From NCBI GenBank assembly GCA_964454445.1, contig CAYVTD010000026.1, positions 1 to 48,203 of the forward strand: a stretch of 48,203 nucleotides of DNA, given 5' to 3'. This document shows positions 33,408 through 41,841 of the stretch, piece by piece (the stretch's first letter is position 1; each line of letters starts with the position of its first letter). The notes below the pieces were generated by a model. The model was not told the origin of the DNA and did no database searches. It saw nothing but the letters and a program-made list of their open reading frames with translations. Made by a program: the position numbers and the translations under genes. This DNA comes from CAYVTD01 sp964454445 (lineage in GTDB: Bacteria; Bacteroidota; Ignavibacteria; Kapaibacteriales; UBA2268).

Positions 33408-34427
33408 ATGAAGTTTTTAATAATTATTATCGGTCTTCTCGCTGGAACGATTTTTGGGATTTTACCTGGTTTTAGAAAGCAATGGAAGTCTTGGCAGATT
33501 GTTGTAGTTTTTCTGGTATTAGGTCTTTCATTTTACTTGACATTTATCCCTCATATTGCTGCAACCCATCAATATTTAATATATTTAAGTGATTTTAACA
33601 TCAAAAAAGAATTAAAAATTCATTTTCTCGTTCAAGAGATACATTCAGATACAATCATTATCTCTTCCACTGAAAACAAAACAAAAACATTTCCAATAAC
33701 TATTAAAAATTCTCAGCTAACAAAAGGTGATGAAGTAATTGCTTTGCTATCATATAATAAAAAAGATAAATCTTTCGTTTTTAAACAACTTATTGATAAA
33801 AACCCGAGCCTTGTTTTACCTTATATACCTGCATTAGGCGAAAATATCAGAATACTCAATCTTCACGTGCCATGTGCTTGGATTGCTGTGCTTGCTTACT
33901 TGATTTCCATGATTTACTCTATTAAGTTTCTTAAAAGACAAAATAGCTTTTTTGATAATGTTGCTTCAAGTTCTGCTCTAATTGGTTTCTTCTTCACAAT
34001 CCTTGCCACCATAACAGGAATGATATGGGCAAAAGACAACTGGGGAGAATATTGGAATTGGGATCCAAGAGAAACCTCAATATTTGTCCTTCTTTTGATA
34101 TATATGGCATATTTTGCACTAAGATCAGCACTTGGAAACAATAAACTAAAAGCAAGATTTTCGGCTGTTTACTCTATTTTAGCATTTATTACCGTACCTT
34201 TTTTTATTTTCGTACTGCCAAGGATAACAATCGGGCTCCATCCCGGTTCGGCTGATGATACAAGTTTAGGTCCAATAATCAGTTCTGAAGCTACCTCGCT
34301 AAGTTATTTAAAACAAATAAGTTTCTCAATTTCATTTATGGGCTGGACAATGATGTATTATCTGCTATTAAATATATTAGTTAGATTTAATTACTTAAAA
34401 AAGGAAATATTTCACTCAAATCATTAA
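33408..34427 (+). CDS. ccmC: haem exporter protein CcmC with N-terminal extension
   Basis: CcmC passes haem to CcmE in System I cytochrome c maturation. The C-terminal 200 residues are a normal CcmC: LHVPCAW with His153, the tryptophan-rich WGEYWNWDPRETS (212-224) facing the periplasm, and IGLHPG with His278 as second haem ligand, within six membrane helices. The first 145 residues are extra: two hydrophobic segments (about 3-20 and 30-48) and a soluble beta-rich section (about 65-135, with KIHFLVQEI and GDEVIALLSY). It leads ccmD, ccmE and ccmF. CcsA is the alternative family, but the ccmD-E-F context favours CcmC. Confidence 0.88.
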   Translation: MKFLIIIIGLLAGTIFGILPGFRKQWKSWQIVVVFLVLGLSFYLTFIPHIAATHQYLIYLSDFNIKKELKIHFLVQEIHSDTIIISSTENKTKTFPITIKNSQLTKGDEVIALLSYNKKDKSFVFKQLIDKNPSLVLPYIPALGENIRILNLHVPCAWIAVLAYLISMIYSIKFLKRQNSFFDNVASSSALIGFFFTILATITGMIWAKDNWGEYWNWDPRETSIFVLLLIYMAYFALRSALGNNKLKARFSAVYSILAFITVPFFIFVLPRITIGLHPGSADDTSLGPIISSEATSLSYLKQISFSISFMGWTMMYYLLLNILVRFNYLKKEIFHSNH

Positions 34428-34484
34428 TGAGTTAATAATAATAGAATCAAATTCTGTTTTTTTAATAAAAATTTCTTAATCTTT

Positions 34485-34625
34485 ATGGACAATTTCACTA
34501 CTTTTTATGTAAGTATTACTATATTAGCTGGTATAGCATTGCTTTTACTATATATAAACCACAAATTGAGCGGTTTGTATAAGCTTTTGAAAATAAATTC
34601 AGTTAAAGACGATGAAGATGAATAA
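34485..34625 (+). CDS. ccmD: CcmD-like small membrane protein
   Basis: An open frame of 46 residues (MDNFTTFYVSITILAGIALL, then a basic LYINHKLSGLYKLLK and an acidic end KDDEDE). It has one membrane helix followed by a charged cytoplasmic tail, as in CcmD, which holds CcmC and CcmE together. It sits between ccmC and ccmE, where ccmD normally lies, and its end overlaps the ccmE start by 14 bases. No good ribosome site is visible. Sequence alone is too short for certainty; position and topology carry the call. Confidence 0.75.
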   Translation: MDNFTTFYVSITILAGIALLLLYINHKLSGLYKLLKINSVKDDEDE

Positions 34626-34995
34626 AAAATATGTTATAGGTATCGGCATAGCAATCATTTTCATTGTAATCGCTCTAACATCTTTAAATCAAGGGAAGTC
34701 GGAATATACCGATTTTCGAGACGCAAAAACAACGAAAAAGAGCGTCCAAGTAGCAGGTGAATGGGTTAAAGCTCTCCCCTATAAATTCGATACAAAAACT
34801 CAATCATTCTCTTTCTATATGAGAGACACAACCAATTTCCAAAGTTTTGTAGTCTATCAAGGGGCTATGCCTTCTAATTTTGAGCTTGCTCCACGCATCG
34901 TTGTCAAAGGAAAATTCGAGGATTCAGTATTCAGAGCAAGCAGTATTTTAACAAAATGTCCTTCAAAATATAACACTAATAATAGTATTAGGTAA
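34612..34995 (+). CDS. ccmE: haem chaperone CcmE, cysteine variant
   Basis: CcmE carries haem covalently from CcmCD to CcmF. A membrane helix (about 6-24) is followed by the OB-fold domain (about 42-112, with VQVAGEWV, SFSFYMRD and RIVVKGKFED). Classical CcmE binds haem at His in a HxxxY motif. Here the motif is TKCPSKY, with Cys116 and Tyr120, the CxxxY form described for Desulfovibrio and archaea (System I*). The chain ends 7 residues later. The start overlaps ccmD. Confidence in the family is high because of the ccmC-D-E-F order. Confidence 0.9.
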   Translation: MKMNKKYVIGIGIAIIFIVIALTSLNQGKSEYTDFRDAKTTKKSVQVAGEWVKALPYKFDTKTQSFSFYMRDTTNFQSFVVYQGAMPSNFELAPRIVVKGKFEDSVFRASSILTKCPSKYNTNNSIR

Positions 34996-35066
34996 TATTT
35001 ATAATATCTATATATATAATTAATTTATATATTCTATTTAATTATTAAGTAAACATATTTAACACT

Positions 35067-37379
35067 ATGATAAATAAACTAATAATAGATATTTCTCTAA
35101 TAATAGCTCTTTTTGCTTCAATTATCAATTTCATTATTTTTTTTCGTAAAAATCAAGACAACAAAATCTTGATTAGTATTTCTCGCTTGTCTTATATTCT
35201 TTTATCATCATTAATTGTTGTTGCCTCCATTATTTTGATGTTAAATATTATAGGTCATAATTTTCAAATATCATATATCTATAATTATTCATCAAAAGAA
35301 CTTCCCTTACACTTGCTTTTATCGTCTTTCTTTGCCGGTCAGGAAGGCTCGATGCTCCTCTGGGTTCTTTTCTTTATTATCACCGGTTTTGTTCTAATGA
35401 AATATACTGCCAACCGGAATTATGAGCATATTTCAATGGCTTTGTTTGAACTAACTATTGCAGCTTTCCTGCTAATTTTGATAGTTAGAAGCCCTTTTGA
35501 TATGATCTGGGAAACATATCCAAACGAAGGAATTAACGAGTTGTTTATTCCACAAAATGGCAGAGGTATCAATCCCATATTAGAAAATTTTTGGATGATT
35601 ATCCACCCACCAATCTTGTTTATTGGTTATACAGCAGTAGCTGTACCATACATATTAGCTATTGCGGCACTTTTTAAAAAAGATTATAATAATTGGATCA
35701 ATCTGGCAATCCCTTGGACACTTTTTGCAAATGCTTTGCTTGGTCTTGGCATAATTTTAGGCGGCGTTTGGGCTTATGAAACCTTAGGTTGGGGAGGCTT
35801 TTGGGGTTGGGATCCTGTGGAAAACTCTTCCCTTATTCCCTGGATAGTAACAATTACACTGTCTCATACTCTTTTAGTGCAAAAGCGAACAGGCGCTCTA
35901 GTAAAAACCAATTTAGCACTTGCAATTATCAGTTTTTCGCTTGTTCTTTACGCTGTTTTCCTCACTCGAAGTGGTGTAATGAGCGACACTTCTGTTCATT
36001 CGTTTGGCGAAGTTGGCGGAGTTTATTATGACATTCTCCTTCGAGTCGTACTCATTTTTTTTATCATTGGGGTATTCTTTTTAGCTTATCGTTCTGGTAG
36101 CATAAAATCAGAAAGAAATGTGTTTTCAAAACTTAACAGGGAAACATTTCTCGTAACAGGAGCTATTGTGTTGCTTGCTGCTGGAACGATTGTATTTATA
36201 GGCACTAGCTATCCAGTATTTACAAAACTAGTGAAAATACCAACTGCTACTGCCGATATTTCCTTTTATAACAAATGGAACCTGCCTTTGGCAATAATGA
36301 TTTTGCTGCTAAGCGGTTTTGGCTCGCTATTCAAATGGAAACAAGAATCAATAGCCAGCAGTTTGACAATGACAAGATTTTATATTCCTTTAATATCATC
36401 TTTTGTCATTTCTTTAATTTTGTATTTGCTTGGGCTTGAAAGACTTGATTTGCTCTTTCTTGCGTTTTCTGGCATTTTTGCTACTATAATAAGTGCGCTA
36501 TTCTTAAAAAAGAAATTAACAAAAAGTTTGGCTCAAAATGGAGTATATTTTTCCCATATTGGTTTTGCAATTCTAATGTTTGGCATTATTGGCAGTGGGA
36601 CATATTCTCGAAGCCAAATAGTCAGCTTTAGTGAAGGCGAGACAAAAAACGCACTCGGTTATGAACTTACTTATCTGGGTAAGACAAGAATAGAAACGAA
36701 TCTAACCGACCGCGAAAAATATCAATACAATATAATCTTGAAAAAAGGCAATTCTGAAAGCAGATTCTCCCCCGTTTTTTATTTAAGCGATTATAACCGC
36801 CGAGAATCTTATTTCTTGCAACCAGATGTGAAAGTCCTTCTCCACAAAGACATTTATATATCACCAGTAAACATCCAAAAATCCATTCAAGCAAACAAAT
36901 TAATACTCGAAAAAAATCAGAAGTCGCTAACCCCCTTAGATTCCTCAACTACAATAGAATTCTTAAAATTCGATATGTCGCAAGCTATGAGCGAAGCAAA
37001 CGAAAATACAGTTAATATCGGCGCCATTATTCACGTTCAAAACGATAGTGCAAACTATGAAGACACATTGATAACCAAATTTGATGTGCAAACTTTCGAA
37101 AGCGAACCCGTTTGGAAATACGTAAAAGGCCGGAAAATGAAAGTTTCATTCGCACAGCTAATTAGAAATAATGCAAGTATGGCTCACTGGCAGGCATTGT
37201 TTGTTTTTTCCGAAAGCGAAAGCCAGGACATTAGCGAAACAGAGCTTTTAACGATTGAAATTTCCATCAAACCATTGATTAATCTTGTATGGCTTGGCTC
37301 AATATTGATCTTTTTTGGATTTTTCATGGCGATTTTTCGTTATAAGAATAAAATAATTATTGATAATCATAGTCAATAA
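35067..37379 (+). CDS. ccmF: haem lyase CcmF
   Basis: CcmF attaches haem to apocytochrome c in the periplasm. It is 770 residues with about 15 membrane helices. Diagnostic sections are GQEGSMLLW (91-99), WMIIHPPILFIGY with a haem-ligand His (180), the tryptophan-rich GWGGFWGWDPVENSSLIPW (241-259), and VFLTRSGVMSDTSVHSF. The large periplasmic domain near the C terminus (about 510-730) is present before the final helix. It follows ccmE by 71 bases. CcmH/NrfEFG-type partners and ccmA and ccmB are not in the window. Confidence 0.94.
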   Translation: MINKLIIDISLIIALFASIINFIIFFRKNQDNKILISISRLSYILLSSLIVVASIILMLNIIGHNFQISYIYNYSSKELPLHLLLSSFFAGQEGSMLLWVLFFIITGFVLMKYTANRNYEHISMALFELTIAAFLLILIVRSPFDMIWETYPNEGINELFIPQNGRGINPILENFWMIIHPPILFIGYTAVAVPYILAIAALFKKDYNNWINLAIPWTLFANALLGLGIILGGVWAYETLGWGGFWGWDPVENSSLIPWIVTITLSHTLLVQKRTGALVKTNLALAIISFSLVLYAVFLTRSGVMSDTSVHSFGEVGGVYYDILLRVVLIFFIIGVFFLAYRSGSIKSERNVFSKLNRETFLVTGAIVLLAAGTIVFIGTSYPVFTKLVKIPTATADISFYNKWNLPLAIMILLLSGFGSLFKWKQESIASSLTMTRFYIPLISSFVISLILYLLGLERLDLLFLAFSGIFATIISALFLKKKLTKSLAQNGVYFSHIGFAILMFGIIGSGTYSRSQIVSFSEGETKNALGYELTYLGKTRIETNLTDREKYQYNIILKKGNSESRFSPVFYLSDYNRRESYFLQPDVKVLLHKDIYISPVNIQKSIQANKLILEKNQKSLTPLDSSTTIEFLKFDMSQAMSEANENTVNIGAIIHVQNDSANYEDTLITKFDVQTFESEPVWKYVKGRKMKVSFAQLIRNNASMAHWQALFVFSESESQDISETELLTIEISIKPLINLVWLGSILIFFGFFMAIFRYKNKIIIDNHSQ

Positions 37380-37489
37380 CAACATTGCTATTGAGTAATA
37401 TTATTTTTAATTGTAACATTAAATTAAATAAATAATCTTTACTATCGTCAAAACGAAAAAATTATATTTACTAACTTATAGGAGTTACA

Positions 37490-38143
37490 ATGGTTTTTAA
37501 GATGAAACTCATAATTACAGTATTTCTGCTATCGATCCTGACAGTTACTAATACTTCTTGCTCTAATCGTCAATCAGAAGCAAGTGATGATAAGAATAAT
37601 CCACCTCAAGTACTTGCCGAAACTAAAGCAACAACAACTACAGAAACTGCTACTGGTCCAACATTTAGCATTCACCAAATTGCTTCCGTTGCCCCGTCTA
37701 ATGATCCCGGTAAATATAGAGATTTTTTATGGGTTGTAAATGGCGAGAAAAAACTTTTCTCCGAACTCATTAAGAATAAAGTAGTATTTCTCAATTTTTG
37801 GGCTACTTGGTGCGGTCCTTGCAGACACGAAATACCATCAATAATTGATATAAGCAAAGAACTCGATCCTTCGGAGTTTGTTGTTGTAGGCATCCCTCTG
37901 GAAAGAGACCGTTATCAATCGCCTGACGCAGCAATGGAACGGGTAAAGAGTTTTGCTGTTTCTCAAGGAATGAATTATATCAACTTTAACCCCGCACAAG
38001 AACTTGAAATCGCTTACGGGCAAATCTCCGGAATTCCCACCACATTTATTATTGGCAAAGACGGCTCAGTCAAAGAAAAAATCGTTGGCGCAAGAAGCAA
38101 AGAAGATTTTATGACTTCAATTAAAAGAGCAATGGGAAAATAA
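37490..38143 (+). CDS. TlpA/ResA-like periplasmic thioredoxin
   Basis: Thiol-disulfide protein with a membrane-bound N terminus (hydrophobic 7-20, then TNTSCSNR, possibly a lipobox at Cys24), a low-complexity spacer (TKATTTTETATG) and a thioredoxin domain from about 75. The active site WATWCGPC (104-111) and cis-Pro in SGIPTTFIIG are intact. TlpA/ResA/CcmG proteins reduce apocytochrome c cysteines before haem attachment. Its place after ccmF makes a CcmG role likely. The start follows ATAGGAGTTACA. A transcription break before it is possible, since 110 AT-rich bases separate it from ccmF. Confidence 0.85.
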   Translation: MVFKMKLIITVFLLSILTVTNTSCSNRQSEASDDKNNPPQVLAETKATTTTETATGPTFSIHQIASVAPSNDPGKYRDFLWVVNGEKKLFSELIKNKVVFLNFWATWCGPCRHEIPSIIDISKELDPSEFVVVGIPLERDRYQSPDAAMERVKSFAVSQGMNYINFNPAQELEIAYGQISGIPTTFIIGKDGSVKEKIVGARSKEDFMTSIKRAMGK

Positions 38144-38184
38144 TAAATCAATTTAGATAAATAAACAATATCTTTAAAAAAATA

Positions 38185-38212
38185 AGGCGGCCTCAAAAAG
38201 ACCGCCTCTTTT
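38185..38212. terminator. bidirectional hairpin terminator
   Basis: AGGCGG (38185-38190), 11-base loop, CCGCCT (38202-38207), with CTTTT after it on the plus strand and a T-rich run on the minus strand. It lies between the converging tlpA-like and lysine aminotransferase genes and can serve both. Confidence 0.8.
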
Positions 38213-38239
38213 CTTCTTCTTATTCTTTTCTATTCAATC

Positions 38240-39604
38240 TTATTTTTTTAGCTTGTCGATAACTTTGCGAACAATCGCAATCCCTTCTTCAAGTTGGTTT
38301 TTCTTCAAATTTAGCGGTGGGCGGAATCTTACCGATGTCGTTCCACAAGGCAGAATCATTAAACCTTCCTCAAAGCACTTTTTAATAAAATCGGCACGCA
38401 ATTCTTTCTTGAAATCGAAAGCACGGAACAAACCCATACCCCTTGTATTACTTATCAATTCCGGGTAATCGTTTTGAATTTTCATTAGCCCATCATCAAG
38501 TTCTTTTCCAAGCTGCTTTACGTTTTCCAATAGATTTTCCTCGTCGATAATTTCGAGATAACGAGTTGAACGAGCCATATCTGTAAGATTACCGCCCCAA
38601 GTCGAGTTGATTCTGCTCGAAGTACGGAAAACATTATCACTCACTTCGTCTAAACGGTCGGTAGCAACAATACCGCAAATCTGCATCTTCTTGCCAAAGC
38701 ACATAATATCGGGCGTTATTCCGAGCTGCTCGTGAGCCCACATCGTGCCGGTAATTCCCAAACCTGTTTGCACTTCGTCAAAAATGAGCAATGCTTCATT
38801 TTCGTCAGCTAATTGCCGCATTTGCTTAAAAAATTCGGGTCGGAAGTGGTGGTCCCCTCCTTCGCCTTGTATTGGCTCGATGATAATTCCTGCAATGTCG
38901 TTCGGGTTGTTTTTAAATGCCGCTTTCATTTCCTCAATAGATTGCTTTTCGCGTTTAATTAGATCCTCAAGCGATTTGTCGTCTAATGGAAAAGTGATAT
39001 ATGGATTGCTAACTCTGGGCCAATTGAACTTGGGATAATACAATACCTTGTTAGGGTCTGTATTAGTCAATGACATCGTATAGCCGCTGCGACCATGGAA
39101 AGCCTGCTTGAAATGGATAATTTGATGTCCCAACTCGCCTTTTGTTTTCTTGTTTTTCAAATTCTTTCTAACTTTCCAATCGAATGCGGCTTTTAATGCG
39201 TTTTCGACGGCAAGAGCCCCACCAGAAATGAAAAAAGAATACTTGAATGTTTTTGGCACGGCTATTTCAAAAAAAGTTTTGACAAAAGTAGCCATAACAT
39301 CAGTATAAATATCCGAATTTGAAACCTTGTTCGTTGCTGCGCGATTTATATACTTGCGGAAACCCTCGTCGAGAAGCTTTGGATGGTTCATTCCTATTGG
39401 CATCGAGGCAAAGCAGGTGAAAAAGTCAAGATATCTTTTCCCTGTTCTAGCTTCGATGAAATTCGCTCCTTTGCTGTTGTCGAGATCGAGCACAAAATCG
39501 TATCCGTCCACAAGCATATATTTTTTTAATTCTGCTAATACATCAACAGCCGAAACTTTATACCTTGGGGCATAAGCAGTTTGTTTTACTTCACTTGATA
39601 ACAT
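38240..39604 (-). CDS. lat: L-lysine 6-transaminase
   Basis: PLP class III aminotransferase that moves the epsilon-amino group of lysine to 2-oxoglutarate, giving 2-aminoadipate semialdehyde. Class motifs: SGGALAVENALKAA (127-140), IIEPIQGEGGDHHFRPEF, LLIFDEVQTGLGITG (272-286) and the PLP-lysine region DIMCFGKKMQICG (299-311, Lys305 or Lys306). The block SSRINSTWGGNLTDMARSTRYLEII is characteristic of lysine 6-transaminases such as mycobacterial Rv3290c and distinguishes it from ornithine or GABA transaminases. AAGGAGAAA precedes the ATG. No aminoadipate semialdehyde dehydrogenase gene is near. Confidence 0.9.
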   Translation of the reverse strand: MLSSEVKQTAYAPRYKVSAVDVLAELKKYMLVDGYDFVLDLDNSKGANFIEARTGKRYLDFFTCFASMPIGMNHPKLLDEGFRKYINRAATNKVSNSDIYTDVMATFVKTFFEIAVPKTFKYSFFISGGALAVENALKAAFDWKVRKNLKNKKTKGELGHQIIHFKQAFHGRSGYTMSLTNTDPNKVLYYPKFNWPRVSNPYITFPLDDKSLEDLIKREKQSIEEMKAAFKNNPNDIAGIIIEPIQGEGGDHHFRPEFFKQMRQLADENEALLIFDEVQTGLGITGTMWAHEQLGITPDIMCFGKKMQICGIVATDRLDEVSDNVFRTSSRINSTWGGNLTDMARSTRYLEIIDEENLLENVKQLGKELDDGLMKIQNDYPELISNTRGMGLFRAFDFKKELRADFIKKCFEEGLMILPCGTTSVRFRPPLNLKKNQLEEGIAIVRKVIDKLKK

Positions 39605-40103
39605 AATTTTCTCCTTTTTTTTATTAAAAATTTTTATTTTATATAGTTTTAAATATATTACTTATTATGGTTGGCTTGTTCTTATGATTTGTCTTATCCA
39701 AAACACAAATTAAATGACTTATAATGTGGTGTGATTATGTTTCAAATCCATACTTTTAATAACTTGTCATCAATACTTATTCGACTTATATAGAACAAGC
39801 AAATACAAAAAAGTTTAATAGGTTGATTAATTGGGAAAAGATTTAATAGGATAGCGGAATGCGCCATTCATTGATGAGATACTCGAGAATAAAGCTCTTA
39901 AAGATAAAAAAGGAAATAAATGAGCCACCGCGAATAGTGCCGCTATAGCCCAAAGATTTATTTGCCGATAAAGTTTTCCTTCTCATAAAAAGCAATTTAT
40001 GAAATTATTTAAATATTTCATAATTCTTTAAAATTGTTATATAAAATATGTTGCTAGAAGTACTGTTAATAATACAAATTCAATAAAAGAAACATACTGT
40101 CAC
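39605..40103. other. intergenic region with a possible structured or small-ORF patch
   Basis: A 499-base gap between two minus-strand genes. It holds the leader of lat (AAGGAG next to its ATG). Most is very AT-rich, but 39841-39960 is richer in G+C (about 38 percent) and contains GAATG-CGC-CATTC (39857-39869) and a 7-bp outer inverted repeat ATAGCGG (39851-39857) / CCGCTAT (39940-39946). No tRNA, repeat family or transposase remnant is recognised. Confidence 0.5.
39843..39986 (-). CDS. doubtful 47-residue ORF
   Basis: ATG at 39986 opens 47 codons (MRRKTLSANKSLGYSGTIRG, then a hydrophobic SFISFFIFKSFILEYLI and INEWRIPLSY) ending at TAA 39845-39843. No ribosome site precedes it and no family is recognised. 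It coincides with the G+C-richer patch, so either it is a small gene or a structured RNA gives the same signal. Confidence 0.2.
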   Translation of the reverse strand: MRRKTLSANKSLGYSGTIRGGSFISFFIFKSFILEYLINEWRIPLSY

Positions 40104-40991
40104 TCATTTTTTAACGATATCCCCGATTGGTTCGATTGCATTTACTGCCCAGAGTAGTTTTCTACGGAGCAAATCGTAGTAAGTAGTGTCTAATGGCTTT
40201 ATTAGCTTCGCCTTTGATGCAGATTTCTTGAAAACCACTTTTTCGTTGTTGTGCAAAACCCGCTTGGTTTGTCCATCTGCAACAAGGTTTGCCTCGCCAG
40301 AATGGGAATATATTTTCATGGCTATTTCGTTAGAATCGGCAATAATCAGAGGCCTAACGGTCAAAGAGTGGGGCGAAATAGGAGTAATACACAAGACTGA
40401 TGTTTTAGGAGCAATTATTGGCCCGCCGCAAGAAAGCGAATATGCTGTTGAGCCCGTTGGTGTCGAAAGGATTACTCCATCGGCACGGTAATCACCTATA
40501 TAATGATCATTGGCATAAGCTTGCACAACAATCATATGTGAAGAGCCCTTTTTTTCGATTACAAAATCGTTTAATGCGAAGATCCTTTCCTCATTAATGA
40601 TTGTTTCCAAGACAGACCTGTCAACAATCCTGTAATTGCCTTTCATCAGGTTTACAAGAGTTTCTTCCAAATAACTTATTGAAAACTCAGCGAGAAAGCC
40701 CAACTTGCCAACATTGACCCCCATTATGGGCAATTCGGTATGGATTAATTGTCTCACAGCCGATAGCATCGTGCCATCTCCTCCAAAAGAAATGACCAAG
40801 TCGGCAAACTTATCGAATTCCTTGATTGATTTGGGTTGGACAAGCTCGACTGTTTCCTGAGAAAAAGATGAGATTAACTCTGGAGTGGCATAGCATTCGG
40901 CGCCAAGTTCCTTGAGTTTAAAAGCAGTAAATTCTGCCCAAGATATCGCTTCAGTTTTACCCGAAGACTCGAAAAATGCAACTCTTTTCAT
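40104..40991 (-). CDS. nadK: NAD kinase
   Basis: Phosphorylates NAD to NADP. Diagnostic motifs are ISFGGDGTMLSAVRQ (67-81) with the GGDGT, MGVNVGKLGFLAEF, the NE/D-type ALNDFVIEKK (154-163), ADGVILSTPTGSTAYSLSCGGPII (about 180-203), and ITPISPHSLTVRPLI. Length is 295. Start ATG 40991 is at the first strand of the Rossmann-like domain. A TATCTTTG box lies 92-99 bases upstream, so it seems to be transcribed alone. Confidence 0.95.
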   Translation of the reverse strand: MKRVAFFESSGKTEAISWAEFTAFKLKELGAECYATPELISSFSQETVELVQPKSIKEFDKFADLVISFGGDGTMLSAVRQLIHTELPIMGVNVGKLGFLAEFSISYLEETLVNLMKGNYRIVDRSVLETIINEERIFALNDFVIEKKGSSHMIVVQAYANDHYIGDYRADGVILSTPTGSTAYSLSCGGPIIAPKTSVLCITPISPHSLTVRPLIIADSNEIAMKIYSHSGEANLVADGQTKRVLHNNEKVVFKKSASKAKLIKPLDTTYYDLLRRKLLWAVNAIEPIGDIVKK

Positions 40992-41841
40992 TAATTCTTG
41001 CTTTTACTCCTACAAATTTTTGTAAACATAGTTAAAAATTTCCATTAAACAAAAAGTTTGTTGCTACGAATAAATTATATTGCAAAGATAGCAAAACGAT
41101 TGGGCTTAATTGAATAGTTTATTTTTACTTTGTTTAACAATAATGCTCGACTTACTTGAAAAATCTGCTTTTAGTAGAACAAACATCCTTGTTTGTTTAA
41201 AAAAATACTGATTATTGAAAAATATTAAAAATAATTGAAAAAACATCTTGCTAATAAATGAAAAGAAGTGATATTTCTTCCCGATCAAGCAACAACAAAG
41301 TAAAATTTTTAAAGATAGAATTATCATACTTTTTCTTGGGAATTTAATATATTTTATTAATCGTTTTAGCCATCATAAAAAAAGATTAGTAAAGTTGCAT
41401 CATTATGTTGCATTCTTTGCAACGCATATTTCATCACAATCAAAAAGAATATTTTAGCATAATCTTAATCTAATGAGTTTTTTTACAAATTAAAAATCTC
41501 AAATAAATAAATATCATCATAAATGAAATAATTTTAATAATTATTCCATAAGTATTTGATTTTTAGACCAAATTAATATAATAATAAAATTTATCATTAA
41601 ATAAAATTTATAAATCATTAGTTAAACCTAACTAAATCAAGCGAATACATATCCAACAAAACGGTTACACTCAATTATAAAAAATCTTTCCATTACTTTT
41701 TTAAAGCCTTTAAATTTCTTAGTTTTAGTTCATAAAAATTGTTGCATTAATGTTTTGTTTTGCTATTATCAAATCATTAATATAGCGATGATTAAGATGA
41801 TTAATTAAATGTAAAGAATTACAAACCCGAAAGGATAGATT
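40992..41841. other. long AT-rich divergent intergenic region
   Basis: 850 bases between nadK (-) and the redox operon (+). Besides the nadK -7 box it holds a hairpin of AACAAAC (41178-41184) and GTTTGTT (41191-41197) with no T tract suited to termination, and runs of A/T. A 73-codon minus-strand frame at 41106-41327 has no ribosome site or plausible protein pattern and is not called. No promoter box for the gene at 41842 is recognised. Confidence 0.6.
41083..41090 (-). promoter_or_regulatory. Bacteroidota-type -7 box for nadK
   Basis: The minus strand reads TATCTTTG, fitting TAnnTTTG, upstream of the nadK ATG with an 80 to 90 base leader. No TTG is at the -33 distance. Confidence 0.4.

Noticed and set aside
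41106..41327. 73-codon minus-strand frame in the spacer before the redox operon
   Set aside because: Composition is dominated by AT-rich codons, no ribosome site and no protein pattern.
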